A DNA stretch of 64,000 nt from Spirochaetales bacterium Spiro_07 (lineage in GTDB: Bacteria; Spirochaetota; Spirochaetia; Treponematales; Treponemataceae). Below the pieces are notes generated by a model. That model saw nothing but the letters and a program-made list of their open reading frames with translations. It did not search any database and was not told the origin of the DNA. The stretch is from NCBI GenBank assembly GCA_001603145.1, contig LVBI01000004.1:30567-94566 (forward strand), given 5' to 3'. This document shows, piece after piece, positions 7,315 to 17,940 of this stretch (position 1 is its first letter; every line of letters begins with the position of its first letter). Position numbers and translations under genes: made by a program.

Positions 7315-8202
7315 CTACTTAAGGCTTGCTCTTGAAAGCGGTGAACCAATCCACACGCCTTCGCTGCCAAGATAGTCTTGCTTCATGCCTTCAATGAGAA
7401 ACTGAACGCTGTCTACAGAGTCAAACGAGGTTGCAGTGTACACAATCTGAATCAGCTGGCCGAAATAGCCCTCAACGCCGTATTTGTTCCATTGAAAAGC
7501 GTCATTGAAATTAAGATATGCAACTTTGTTCTTTATGCTTGCTGAAAGCAGCGTCGAGCCTTCCGGGATGAGCGAAATGTAGCCTTTTGACTCTTCTTCT
7601 GTGCTTGTGCCTGCAAGCAGCGTCTGCAATGTTGCTGTAAGCGGCGAGCTTGTTGCCGGAATTGAGCGGTGGGTTTCTTTGCGGATAAGATTGCCGGTGG
7701 CGTCGATGTACATAAAATAAAGCGAATAATCCCGCATTTCGGTGCGGGCCGGTTCAGGCTTGTCTGAATCTTTTGTTTCTGGCTCTGCAACGTTCTCTTC
7801 CGGCTGAAGCGGAAGCTTGTTATCGGTTCTTGCGGCTATGTCCGGCACATCAGGCTGAAACGCGGGTGCAATTGTGTTCGCGTCTTCGTTGCCGGTTGAT
7901 TCTGAAACTGTGGTAATGTCAATCGAAAAGTTGTTTTCTTCCGGCTGAAGCGGCCGCGTAACGTTTTCTGATGCAACCGGCTCCTGCACTGCAAAGTCGA
8001 TTTCGTTTTTTACTTCAACTTCTTTGGTTTCTTCCGGTTTTTTGGCTGTTTCTTTTTCGGGTCTGCCGAACACAGATTCAACAAAATGTGTTTCTTCGAG
8101 AACTTCTTTAATGCGGTTAAGGTTCATCGCGAAAACTGAAAGAATTATTGCGCCAAAAACAACGCAGAACAACGCGACGGATGAATTATTTTTATCAGAC
8201 AT
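7315..8202 (-). CDS. GerMN-domain protein, membrane anchored
   Basis: 295 residues from the ATG at 8202 (MSDKNNSSVALF); a 13-codon longer frame starts inside the likely -35 box and is disfavoured. Residues 7-27 form one membrane segment (ALFCVVFGAIILSVFAMN). A low-complexity acidic, proline-rich linker follows (about 30-160), and the C-terminal 130 residues match the GerMN fold: TATLQTLLAGTSTEEESKG, IPEGSTLLSASIKNKVAYLNFN, QLIQIVYTATSFDSVDSVQF. GerMN domains occur in sporulation and cell-envelope proteins; in spirochetes the role is unknown, presumably periplasmic. It is a single gene followed by the CPBP gene on the same strand. Confidence 0.85.
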   Translation of the reverse strand: MSDKNNSSVALFCVVFGAIILSVFAMNLNRIKEVLEETHFVESVFGRPEKETAKKPEETKEVEVKNEIDFAVQEPVASENVTRPLQPEENNFSIDITTVSESTGNEDANTIAPAFQPDVPDIAARTDNKLPLQPEENVAEPETKDSDKPEPARTEMRDYSLYFMYIDATGNLIRKETHRSIPATSSPLTATLQTLLAGTSTEEESKGYISLIPEGSTLLSASIKNKVAYLNFNDAFQWNKYGVEGYFGQLIQIVYTATSFDSVDSVQFLIEGMKQDYLGSEGVWIGSPLSRASLK

Positions 8203-8212
8203 AGCACATAAG

Positions 8213-8241
8213 ATTATAATACAAATCAAATTAAAGGTCAT
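8213..8241 (-). promoter_or_regulatory. Promoter of the GerMN gene
   Basis: On the minus strand: ATGACC (8241-8236), a 17-bp spacer, TATAAT (8218-8213), then 10 nt to the ATG at 8202. The predicted transcription start is within about 3 nt of the start codon. Confidence 0.6.
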
Positions 8242-8342
8242 CTCTAAAAGCAGCGTTTCAATAAAATTTTAGAGATTCTGCCGCTTTTTAAGCTTGTTTC
8301 TGTGCCTTGTACTGCTGTTTGTAAAAACTTTTTTGGGCAGGT

Positions 8343-8371
8343 TTGACAGTCATCGCGCGCGCTGATATATT
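8343..8371 (+). promoter_or_regulatory. ptsI promoter, predicted leaderless
   Basis: TTGACA (8343-8348), 17 bp, TATATT (8366-8371), then only 7 nt before the ATG at 8379. Transcription should start at the start codon. Confidence 0.75.
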
Positions 8372-8378
8372 CATATTC

Positions 8379-10106
8379 ATGAAGATTTTACAGGGCGTAT
8401 CTGCCTCAGCCGGCATCGGTGCAGGTGCTGTTTATGTTGTTCCTGAAGCAGAGCAGGCAGCTGTTGATAAAAGACCAATCTCAGAATCAGAAGTTGAAAC
8501 CCAGTGGAAACGTTTTTTGCAAGCTGTTGAGCAAGTAAAGAAAGATTTGAGCGCAATAAGCGACGCTGCCGCCAGTTCAGACAACAAGGAACAGGCTGAC
8601 ATTTTTGCGGCTTATTCTGTTATGCTTGACGACCCTGTTTTTGCAGATCAGATAAAGAAAGCACATGCTTCAAGCCTTTTGAACATTGAATACGTTGTTT
8701 ACGAGCAGTATCAGCTTATGGCAGAAACTATGCGCAGCACTGGCGACGCATATTTAAGCCAGCGCGCCGACGACATTTGCGACGTTTTCGGCAGAGTGGT
8801 CAACTCGCTGCTTGAAAAAAAGCGCTTCGACGTTGAGTCTGTGCCTGAAAAAGCTGTAATCGTTGCCAAAATGCTGATGCCGACCGATGCGGTTATGCTT
8901 GCCAAGCGTCATCCGGCGGCGGTTGTGCTTGAAGAAGGCGGCGTGAACAGCCATTTCGCGATTCTTGCAAGAAATTATGCAATTCCGGCTGTTTTGGGCA
9001 TAAAAGACATTCTGCAGAACGCCACCAACGGCGACCGTGCCATCGTAAACGGCGACACCGGCTCTGTAGTTATAAACCCTGATGAAGTGAAGGCGCGCCA
9101 ATATGAGCGCGACCGTGCCGCAGAAGAAAAGCGCGAAAAAGAGCTTGCCGCCTTTAAGACAAAAGAGGCCGTTTCAAGCGACGGCGTAAAATTCGGCATA
9201 TACGCTAACATCGGCTCAACTGAAGAAGCCGAAGCCGCTTCTAAAGAAGGCGCGGACGGCATCGGGCTTTTCAGAACAGAATTTTTGTTCATGAACGCAA
9301 ACCGCATTCTTTCTGAAGACGAGCAGTACAAAGTCTATTCAAAAGTGCTAAAGACCATGGGCAAAAAGCCTGTGACTATACGCACGCTTGATGCCGGTGC
9401 AGACAAAGTTGTGCCTCTTGAAGAGCTTACCGAAGCTGACGAGACGAACCCGCTGCTTGGCTGGCGCGCAATCCGTGTTAGCCTTGCAAAGCCTGAATTG
9501 TTCAAGACGCAGCTCCGTGCATTGTTCAGAGCAAGTGTGCACGGCAACTTGCGCATAATGTTTCCGCTTGTCTGCACTGTTGAAGAGCTTGAAAAGGCGC
9601 TCGAAATTGCCGCTGAAGTCAAGCAAGAGCTTAAAGAAGAGAAGATAAAGTTTGCAGAAGATGTACAAACCGGCATCATGGTTGAAACAGCTGCCGCCGC
9701 ATTTATTTCAGACTTTTTTGCCGGCATGGCAGACTTCTTTTCAGTCGGCACGAACGATTTGACGCAATATTCGCTCGGCGTAGACAGAGACAACACAAGG
9801 GTGTCTTATCTTTTTGATGAAATGCACCCGGCAATTCTCCGCATGATTCAGCAGGTTGTGAAAAATGCGGCGGCAAAAGACATTCCGGTTTCTGTCTGCG
9901 GCGAAATGGCTTCAAGACCGGTCGGAATTGCTGTTTTGGCAGGTCTGGGCGTGCGTAATTTCAGCATGAGCGCAAGTCAGGTTTGCACCGCAAAAGAGCT
10001 TCTCTCAAAGCATTCTGTAAAAGAATTTGAAGCACTTGCCCAAAAAGCCTTGAACACTTCTTCTGCCGCAAAAATCAAAAAGCTTGCAGAATCTTTGCTG
10101 AACTAA
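8379..10106 (+). CDS. ptsI: Phosphoenolpyruvate-protein phosphotransferase (PTS enzyme I)
   Basis: 575 residues, normal length. Enzyme I takes phosphate from PEP onto a histidine and passes it to HPr. Start set at 8379 (MKILQGVSASAGIGAG), the universal EI opening and exactly where the promoter predicts the mRNA to begin. Landmarks: active-site region LEEGGVNSHFAILARNYAIP (phospho-His in SHFAI; the usual T before S is N here), PEP site GLFRTEFLFM, TLDAGADK, NPLLGWRAIR, GIMVETAAA, FFSVGTNDLTQYSLGVDR, and SVCGEMAS with the catalytic Cys. No sugar permease gene is present in the window; the only other PTS gene is the IIA protein at 20543. This fits the regulatory-only PTS known from treponemes. 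Confidence 0.97.
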   Translation: MKILQGVSASAGIGAGAVYVVPEAEQAAVDKRPISESEVETQWKRFLQAVEQVKKDLSAISDAAASSDNKEQADIFAAYSVMLDDPVFADQIKKAHASSLLNIEYVVYEQYQLMAETMRSTGDAYLSQRADDICDVFGRVVNSLLEKKRFDVESVPEKAVIVAKMLMPTDAVMLAKRHPAAVVLEEGGVNSHFAILARNYAIPAVLGIKDILQNATNGDRAIVNGDTGSVVINPDEVKARQYERDRAAEEKREKELAAFKTKEAVSSDGVKFGIYANIGSTEEAEAASKEGADGIGLFRTEFLFMNANRILSEDEQYKVYSKVLKTMGKKPVTIRTLDAGADKVVPLEELTEADETNPLLGWRAIRVSLAKPELFKTQLRALFRASVHGNLRIMFPLVCTVEELEKALEIAAEVKQELKEEKIKFAEDVQTGIMVETAAAAFISDFFAGMADFFSVGTNDLTQYSLGVDRDNTRVSYLFDEMHPAILRMIQQVVKNAAAKDIPVSVCGEMASRPVGIAVLAGLGVRNFSMSASQVCTAKELLSKHSVKEFEALAQKALNTSSAAKIKKLAESLLN

Positions 10107-10144
10107 GTTGTCCTGTGGACAAGCCCTAAACGAAAGGACTTTTT

Positions 10145-11596
10145 ATGATAGAAGACAATGAAATAATCGAGAACATTGAAAATGCTGAATCTGCTGAACA
10201 GCAGCCGCTTTTCGATGAGAACAAAAAATATAAGAACCTTCCCAAAGTGGTTATCGCAGGTCGCCCGAATGTGGGTAAGTCTACATTGTTCAACCGCCTT
10301 TTGCACGAGCGCCGCGCAATAACAGACCCAACGCCGGGTGTTACGCGCGACCCGATTGAAGAAGACTGCTTTATATGCGGTTATCCTGTGCGCATAATGG
10401 ACACGGGCGGCTTTAAGCTTGAACGCGAACCTGGTACAGTTGAAGCCATGCTCGATGAGCTTGTCGTCGAAAAAACGCTTGCTTCGCTTAAATCAGCCGA
10501 TTTGATTCTGCTTTTGCTTGAAGCTGGCACAATTACAGCCGAAGACGAAGAATTTATCGCGCTTTTGCGCCCATACTGGAGCAAGGTTGTTGCCGCCGTA
10601 AACAAGACTGAAGGCGGCAGACGCGAAGAAGAAGCTTATAACTTTTATCAGTACGGCTTTGACGAGCTTATCTTTATCAGCGCGGAACATGGCGACAGAG
10701 TTGATGAGCTGTCCGAGATGCTCGTCAAGAAGCTCGATTTTTCTAAAGTTGAAGAAGGCGAGGAAGAGAGCAAAATACGCATTGCAATTGTCGGCAAGCC
10801 GAATACAGGCAAATCTACGCTTGCAAACAGGCTGACGCATTCAGAAGCTTCAATTGTAAGCGATTACGCCGGAACTACGCGTGACATCGTTGAAGGCGAT
10901 TTTGAGTACAAAGGCCAGAAATTTCACATAATCGATACAGCCGGAATACGCCGCAAGGCAAAAGTGCATGAAAACGTTGAATATTATTCCGTGAACCGTG
11001 CAATAAAATCTTTGGACGATGCGGACATTGTTTTTCACATGATAGATGCGCAGGAAGGGCTTGCCGAGCAAGACAAAAAGATTGTTTCTTTAGCTTGCGA
11101 ACGCGGTCTCGGCGTAATTTTCGTTTTAAACAAATGGGATACGCAAGACCAAAGCCGCAAGACTTTCAGAAATGCAGAGCAGAACATGAAGATTATGTTC
11201 GGGCAGATGAGCTATGCGCCTGTTGTTGCCTTGTCTGCTCTTGAAGGCAAGGGCATCAAAGACCTGCTCAACACTGCGCTCGAAGTTTATGGCCAGCTGA
11301 CGCACAAGATTGAAACAGGCCCGCTCAACACTGCGCTTAAAGACTGGGTTGCGGTTTATCCGCCGCCTGCAAGCCGTAGCGGCCAGTTCAAGGTGCGCTA
11401 TATCGTGCAGACAAGCACAAAGCCTGTAAATTTTCTGCTTTTCTGCACGCGGCCTGAAGTTGTTTCGCAAAGCTATCTGACTTTTCTCAAGAACCGCATA
11501 AGAAGCGACTTGGGCTACGATAAGATTCCTGTTAAGCTTGAGCTGAAGGCAAGCCGCAAGAAGTGGGAAAATTACAAAAAGGAAAGAGATACTTAG
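10145..11596 (+). CDS. der: Ribosome-associated GTPase Der (EngA)
   Basis: 483 residues. Two G domains in tandem followed by a KH-like domain, the layout unique to Der, which is needed for 50S assembly. Domain 1 (about residues 33-195): GRPNVGKST, the DPTPGVTRD switch, DTGG, and NKTE as the base-recognition motif, where NKxD is usual. Domain 2 (about 212-385): GKPNTGKST, DYAGTTRD, DTAG, NKWD, SALEGKG. The KH end has the family PP-x-S motif in VYPPPASRSGQFKV. AAAGGA lies 8 nt upstream of the ATG. First gene of an operon with the MerR-like and Rsm22-like genes (9 and 4 bp gaps). Confidence 0.97.
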   Translation: MIEDNEIIENIENAESAEQQPLFDENKKYKNLPKVVIAGRPNVGKSTLFNRLLHERRAITDPTPGVTRDPIEEDCFICGYPVRIMDTGGFKLEREPGTVEAMLDELVVEKTLASLKSADLILLLLEAGTITAEDEEFIALLRPYWSKVVAAVNKTEGGRREEEAYNFYQYGFDELIFISAEHGDRVDELSEMLVKKLDFSKVEEGEEESKIRIAIVGKPNTGKSTLANRLTHSEASIVSDYAGTTRDIVEGDFEYKGQKFHIIDTAGIRRKAKVHENVEYYSVNRAIKSLDDADIVFHMIDAQEGLAEQDKKIVSLACERGLGVIFVLNKWDTQDQSRKTFRNAEQNMKIMFGQMSYAPVVALSALEGKGIKDLLNTALEVYGQLTHKIETGPLNTALKDWVAVYPPPASRSGQFKVRYIVQTSTKPVNFLLFCTRPEVVSQSYLTFLKNRIRSDLGYDKIPVKLELKASRKKWENYKKERDT

Positions 11597-11605
11597 GGCT
11601 TGAAT

Positions 11606-11941
11606 ATGGCGACAATGACGATTGGGGAAGTAGAACAGTTGACGGGTGTAAAGGCTCATGTGCTGCGCTATTGGGAAGAGCATATTCCGTTCCTTTCGCC
11701 GCAAAAAGACGGCTTCGGCAGACGCGTCTATTCTTCGCGCGATGTTCAGCTTGTGCTGCGCCTGAAATATCTTGTGGGCGACCGCAAATTTACGGTTGAA
11801 GGCGCGGCGGAGCAGCTTATGCGCGAAAGCACCGAAACTGACAATTCAAAGCTCAAGACAGACATTAATCTGCTCAAGAACGAACTTATAGATTTGTACA
11901 CAAAAGTAAACAGCATTTCGAAAACTCAAAAGGAACAGTAA
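11606..11941 (+). CDS. MerR-family transcriptional regulator
   Basis: 111 residues from the ATG at 11606 (AGGG 7 nt upstream); the frame opens two codons earlier with TTG, which is less likely. The winged helix is residues 3-70: MTIGEVEQLTGVKAHVLRYW, then GRRVYSSRDVQLVLRLKYL. The last 40 residues form a short coiled coil for dimerisation, with no ligand-binding domain and no conserved cysteines. It resembles the short MerR-like proteins of spirochetes. It lies between der and the Rsm22-like gene, within one transcript; no operator was identified. Confidence 0.87.
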   Translation: MATMTIGEVEQLTGVKAHVLRYWEEHIPFLSPQKDGFGRRVYSSRDVQLVLRLKYLVGDRKFTVEGAAEQLMRESTETDNSKLKTDINLLKNELIDLYTKVNSISKTQKEQ

Positions 11942-11945
11942 ATCT

Positions 11946-13358
11946 TTGAACAAGAACGAAAAGAAGCCGTTTTATGCTGATATAATGGCAAAAAAAACAG
12001 CAAAATCTGGTTCAGCCGCAAAGAAACCGGCATCTGATTCTATGTCAGATGTTTCTAGCAGCAAAGCCGGAAAAAAATCGAAGAATCAGGGCGGCCGCGC
12101 CGGGCTTGAAAAAGCTGAAAAGCCCTATAAACAGTCTGACACAAAGCCTGTCGTAGCCAAGTCTGCTAATGCCGCCAAATATGAAGCGAAGACCGGTATT
12201 TTTATGCCTTTGTCTGAACATACAAAACGCCTGCTTGAAGGCTTTGACGAAATAATTCAGAGCGTAAGCCCGCTCAACAGCAAGCAGCTTAGCACTTTGC
12301 CCTATAAAATCAGAGATTTGTCGCACGAGCTGACAGACGCGCGCGGCAAACGCCGCATGGGCTATATGAACAGCAAAGAGTCTGTATCTGCTTATGTGCG
12401 CTATTTTTCGTGGTGGAATTTGTACAGGCTTTGCGGCGTGCTTGAACCGCTGCCAGCCAAAGCTTTTGACTTTTTGGGCGACGGCGATACAGTCCTTGAC
12501 ATTGGTTCGGGACCGCTGACAGCCATAATTGCGCTGTGGGTTTCGCGCCCAGAGCTGCGCAAGAAAAAGCTTAACATCATCGTTACAGACTTGTCGCACA
12601 GCGTTCTTCAGCTTGGCGAAGAATTGTACATGGCCGTCGCCGCGCGCACTTGCTCAGAGGGCGAAGAGCCGTGGCGCATAACGAGGGTGAAAGGTACTTT
12701 CGGTGTTGAAATCCGCCAAAAAGCTTCGCTCGTAATTTGCACGAACATGATAAACGAGCTTGTGCAAGATTCAGAGCGCACGCCCGACGAAGATGCAAAA
12801 TCTATTCAGAAAAAGCTGTTCGCTTATGCAGCCGAAAAAGCCGCGTTCTTTGTGGTTGAACCGGGCGTGCCGCGCGGCAGCAGATTCATCTCTTTGTTCC
12901 GCGACGGCTTTATAAGAAAAGGCTTTTACATTTGTTCACCGTGCCCGCATTGCGACGCATGTGTCTTCCCCGGCACAAGAAACGCAAAATGGTGCCATTT
13001 TGTGCGCGGCACAGATGAAGCGCCGGACGCGCTTGCGAAGCGTTCAGAAGCAGCCGGGCTGCCGAAAGATAGGGCAGCAATTTCATTTGTTCTTGCGCTG
13101 CCTTCAGATTGCGGCCTTGCAAAAGAAAATGATGCAAAAGACGCGCTGCAAGTGCGCGTTGTGTCTGACTCAATCGCGTTGCCGGACGGCTTGAAAGGGC
13201 GTTACGGCTGCAGCAGATGGGGTGCAGTGCTTTTGACAGGCCGCCGTCTTAAAGGCATCAGATCCGGCTCGCTTGTCAACATCAAAATAGACGAATCAAA
13301 AAAGGCAGCTTTGCCCAAAGACAGCAAAACCGGCTTTTTAACAATCGCGCTGGATTGA
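11946..13358 (+). CDS. Rsm22-like small-ribosomal-subunit-associated methyltransferase
   Basis: 470 residues if the TTG at 11946 is used (AAGGA upstream, 4 bp after the previous stop); the first ATG is at 11985 (MAKKTAKSG) and lacks a ribosome site, so the start is uncertain. Residues 15-75 are a lysine/alanine/serine-rich tail. The body carries LSHELTDARGKRRMGYM, the AdoMet-binding DTVLDIGSGPLTAI near residue 180, and an Rsm22-type cysteine region CPHCDACVFPG...KWCHF near 345, which in mitochondrial homologues holds an iron-sulfur cluster. The family assists assembly of the small ribosomal subunit. Genomic linkage to der supports a ribosome role. It ends at a terminator at 13381-13431. Confidence 0.82.
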   Translation: MNKNEKKPFYADIMAKKTAKSGSAAKKPASDSMSDVSSSKAGKKSKNQGGRAGLEKAEKPYKQSDTKPVVAKSANAAKYEAKTGIFMPLSEHTKRLLEGFDEIIQSVSPLNSKQLSTLPYKIRDLSHELTDARGKRRMGYMNSKESVSAYVRYFSWWNLYRLCGVLEPLPAKAFDFLGDGDTVLDIGSGPLTAIIALWVSRPELRKKKLNIIVTDLSHSVLQLGEELYMAVAARTCSEGEEPWRITRVKGTFGVEIRQKASLVICTNMINELVQDSERTPDEDAKSIQKKLFAYAAEKAAFFVVEPGVPRGSRFISLFRDGFIRKGFYICSPCPHCDACVFPGTRNAKWCHFVRGTDEAPDALAKRSEAAGLPKDRAAISFVLALPSDCGLAKENDAKDALQVRVVSDSIALPDGLKGRYGCSRWGAVLLTGRRLKGIRSGSLVNIKIDESKKAALPKDSKTGFLTIALD

Positions 13359-13380
13359 AACGCCGCGATGGTGTTCAGCT

Positions 13381-13431
13381 AAAAAAAATGCCTTCCAAAA
13401 ACTGAAGTCAGTTTCGGAAGGCTATTTTTTT
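13381..13431. terminator. Bidirectional terminator between rsm22-like and acyl-CoA synthetase genes
   Basis: GCCTTCC / GGAAGGC stem flanked by an A run (13381-13388) and a T run (13425-13431); serves both converging genes. Confidence 0.88.
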
Positions 13432-13455
13432 GTTTTCAGCTTTTAACTTATCAGC

Positions 13456-15378
13456 TTATTCAAACAAAGCGTGTATTTCTTTTGCGTAGATTTTCTGAAT
13501 CTTGTGGCGCATTATTTCTTGTTTTGCAGAAAGCTCAACGCCAACTTCAAACGGCTTCTCGAGCAGTGCAAAGCGGTTGATTCTTTCAAAAATCTTAAAA
13601 CCGTTCTTCGCGTTTACAAGATTCTTGATTTCAGCGTCATATTTTTTGATAATCTCGGAATTTGCAAGCAATTCCTTGTAGTCTTTAAATTCAATGCTGT
13701 TTTCTTCAGCAAAAGCGATAATTTCATCTTTGCTCGGCACGATCAATGCAGCCAGATAACGCTGGTCTTGGCCGTTGCTATCTTGCCCGATTACAACAGC
13801 TTGTGAAACATACTGAGATTCGGCAATTTTCATCTCGATTGGCAGCGGCTCGATGTTTTCGCCGCCTCTGAGAACGATTGTGTCTTTCTTGCGGCCTTTC
13901 AATGTGATTTCGCCGTCAATTGTGAGCATCGCAAGGTCGCCGGTGTCAAACCAGCCGTCTTTGTCGATGACCTTTGCTGTTAGGTCGGGCTTGTTGTAAT
14001 AGCCTTTCATTACGGTTGCGCCCTTAACAAGCAGCGAACCTTTTTTGCCCGGCGGAAGAATGTTGCCGTTGTCGTCTACGACGCGCGCTTCAACACCTCT
14101 AATAGGCTTGCCGACAGTTCCGAAAATCGGGCGGTCGTAAGGTCTAACTGAAATTACAGGCGCAGTTTCTGTAAGGCCGTAGCCTTCAACAATCTCAACG
14201 CCGATAGCCCAGAAGAATTCGTCTACAACAGGCGGCATCGCACCGCCGCCAGAAACGCCGTGCTTGAAAGCGTTGCCGAGCTTTGCCTGAATCTTCTTGA
14301 AAACAAGCTGATTGCCGAGCAGCTTGAGCGGCCACAGCAAAAGATATGGAATTATCAGCAGAATCCAGAAAAGCCATAAAGGCTGCTTTCTGAACCGCGC
14401 GCCCTTTTTGAAAAGAAGCCGGTCAATTCTAGAAAAGAGAATCGAAGCTTTTACAAAGAAATTGAACAATATGAGCGTTATGCCGCCGGTCTTGCGCATT
14501 GTGCGAAGAACGCCGTCATAGATTGCTTCAAAGACGCGCGGAACGCCCGGCATAATCTGCGGATTGAGCTTCTGAAAGTCCGGCAGAAGCACGCTGCCAA
14601 TCGGTTTTGAATAGCTTACGGCCGCGCCAACTGAAAGCACGACATATTCGCAGAGACGCTCAAACGCGTGCCAGACCGGCAGCACGCAAAGCGCTCTTTC
14701 GCCTGTGCGTATGTTGATGCGTTCCGGCAGTTCGTCAAGCTGTGTAATGAAGTTTCCGTGCGTAAGCACAACGCCTTTCGGCTCGCCAGTTGTGCCTGAA
14801 GTGAAGATGATTGTTGCAACATCGTCCCAAGAGCCTTTTTCAAGCTCTGCTTCAACTGTGCCCGGATTATTGATGCGCCATGCCTTGCCTGCTGCAATCA
14901 GGTCGTCATAGCAGTAAAGTTCTGTATTGTTTTCTGTGCAAAGCTTCTTTGTTTCGTCTGAAGGCGCATCAATGATTATGAGCGCGGTCATCAGCGGTAG
15001 GTTCGGCTTTAAGCTCAGTATCTTTTTTACTTGTGTCTGATTTTCAGCAATTACTACCTTACATTCAGCAAAAGAAAGAATATATGAAAGGTCATGCTCT
15101 GTCGCGTCGCAGCCACGCGGTACGTCGATTGCGCCTATAGACAAAAGACCCATGTCGGAAATGGCCCATTCCTTTCTGTTGTCGCAAATAAGCCCGATAT
15201 GCTCGCCCCTTGTTGAGCCTATCGACAAAAGGCCTGCACCAAAATCAAGTGCAGTCTGAAAATAGTCTTTGTACAGTGTCGGAACGAATTCGTCTTTTTC
15301 GTTCTTGCTGTAGTGTGAAGCAACATCAGGGTGCTCTTCGGCAATGCGCTTGAGCAGTTTTGGTAATGTCTGGTCCAT
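13456..15378 (-). CDS. Long-chain fatty-acid--CoA ligase (AMP-binding, FAA1-like)
   Basis: 640 residues, normal for the long-chain group. Activates fatty acids to acyl-CoA with ATP for lipid synthesis; treponemes depend on host fatty acids. Motifs: the P-loop IIFTSGTTGEPKGVVLTHGN near residue 190, VEGYGLTETAPVIS (A5), GWFDTGDLA (A7) and GRKKDTIVLRGGENIEP (A8). A hydrophobic stretch at about residues 325-355 (PLWLFWILLIIPYLLLWPL) suggests membrane association, common in this subgroup. Start ATG at 15378 with GGAAA nearby upstream; CATAAT and TATAAT boxes lie 10-28 nt upstream. Monocistronic. Confidence 0.94.
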   Translation of the reverse strand: MDQTLPKLLKRIAEEHPDVASHYSKNEKDEFVPTLYKDYFQTALDFGAGLLSIGSTRGEHIGLICDNRKEWAISDMGLLSIGAIDVPRGCDATEHDLSYILSFAECKVVIAENQTQVKKILSLKPNLPLMTALIIIDAPSDETKKLCTENNTELYCYDDLIAAGKAWRINNPGTVEAELEKGSWDDVATIIFTSGTTGEPKGVVLTHGNFITQLDELPERINIRTGERALCVLPVWHAFERLCEYVVLSVGAAVSYSKPIGSVLLPDFQKLNPQIMPGVPRVFEAIYDGVLRTMRKTGGITLILFNFFVKASILFSRIDRLLFKKGARFRKQPLWLFWILLIIPYLLLWPLKLLGNQLVFKKIQAKLGNAFKHGVSGGGAMPPVVDEFFWAIGVEIVEGYGLTETAPVISVRPYDRPIFGTVGKPIRGVEARVVDDNGNILPPGKKGSLLVKGATVMKGYYNKPDLTAKVIDKDGWFDTGDLAMLTIDGEITLKGRKKDTIVLRGGENIEPLPIEMKIAESQYVSQAVVIGQDSNGQDQRYLAALIVPSKDEIIAFAEENSIEFKDYKELLANSEIIKKYDAEIKNLVNAKNGFKIFERINRFALLEKPFEVGVELSAKQEIMRHKIQKIYAKEIHALFE

Positions 15379-15464
15379 AAGTTTTCCGATTATGTATATT
15401 GTTTATTATAAAATGACATTCTTTGTTGTTTGTGTCATTTTAGATTTTCATTATACAGTGACTT

Positions 15465-15500
15465 AAAAAAAAAGACAACACGCCGAGCGTGCTGTCTTTT
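15465..15500 (-). terminator. Terminator of the GlsB/YeaQ-like gene
   Basis: On the minus strand: AAAAGACAGCACGC / GCGTGTTGTCTTTT with a G-T wobble pair and a long T run; it starts 19 bp after the stop codon. Confidence 0.85.
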
Positions 15501-15518
15501 AAGATATTTATCTTGCGG

Positions 15519-15767
15519 TTAGAATTTCTTGCCCATGATAAGACGAACAATGAAAATCAAGAGACATGTGCCCAAAACTGAAATAATCAGCTGAACAATC
15601 AAGCCGCCGCCGATATGAAGGAGGTTGGCACACCAGCCGCCGAGAGCTGCACCGACAATTCCAAGAAGACAGTTCATCCAGAAACCGTGCTTGCTTTTCA
15701 TAAACATTCCGGCAAGCCAGCCAACAAGGGCACCAATCAAAATTGTGAGAACAATAGACAATATCAT
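15519..15767 (-). CDS. GlsB/YeaQ/YmgE-family small membrane protein
   Basis: 82 residues. Start set at the ATG at 15767 (MILSIVLTILIG) because GAGGTG lies 6 nt upstream; a GTG three codons earlier lies inside that ribosome site. Three membrane helices with the glycine patterns of the family: ILIGALVGWLAGMFMK, LLGIVGAALGGWCAN and LIVQLIISVLGTCLLIFIV. The family is often labelled transglycosylase-associated and is linked to general or envelope stress in other bacteria, but its biochemical role is not established. Monocistronic with its own terminator. Confidence 0.88.
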   Translation of the reverse strand: MILSIVLTILIGALVGWLAGMFMKSKHGFWMNCLLGIVGAALGGWCANLLHIGGGLIVQLIISVLGTCLLIFIVRLIMGKKF

Positions 15768-15857
15768 TGCATTCACCTCGTGATGAAGAATTAGGGCTTA
15801 GAAATAAGTCCTTTATAGCAGATTATATCACGGTTTATTTTAAAAGTGGAAAAAAAA

Positions 15858-17804
<1,947 letters not shown>

Positions 17805-17811
17805 GTCATAA

Positions 17812-17840
17812 AGGTTATTCCATTTGGCAGATATTGTCAA
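17812..17840 (-). promoter_or_regulatory. recQ promoter, predicted leaderless
   Basis: On the minus strand: TTGACA (17840-17835), 17 bp, TAACCT (17817-17812), then 7 nt to the ATG at 17804. Confidence 0.65.
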
Positions 17841-17904
17841 AAAATATGTACAATGTTTCTTACACTGACATATCAGTGTGTTAATTGTTTTTCTTTTGAA
17901 TATA

Positions 17905-17933
17905 TTGCAATTGTTGCGGTTTTTTGTCATACT
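17905..17933 (+). promoter_or_regulatory. Promoter of the lytic transglycosylase gene, predicted leaderless
   Basis: TTGCAA (17905-17910), 17 bp, CATACT (17928-17933), then 7 nt to the ATG at 17941. Confidence 0.6.
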
Positions 17934-17940
17934 TTTCAGC

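Noticed and set aside
17878..17940. Longer N-terminus for the lytic transglycosylase (start at 17878)
   Set aside because: The 21 extra codons cover the -35 and -10 boxes of its own promoter; the ATG at 17941 lies 7 nt after the -10 box.
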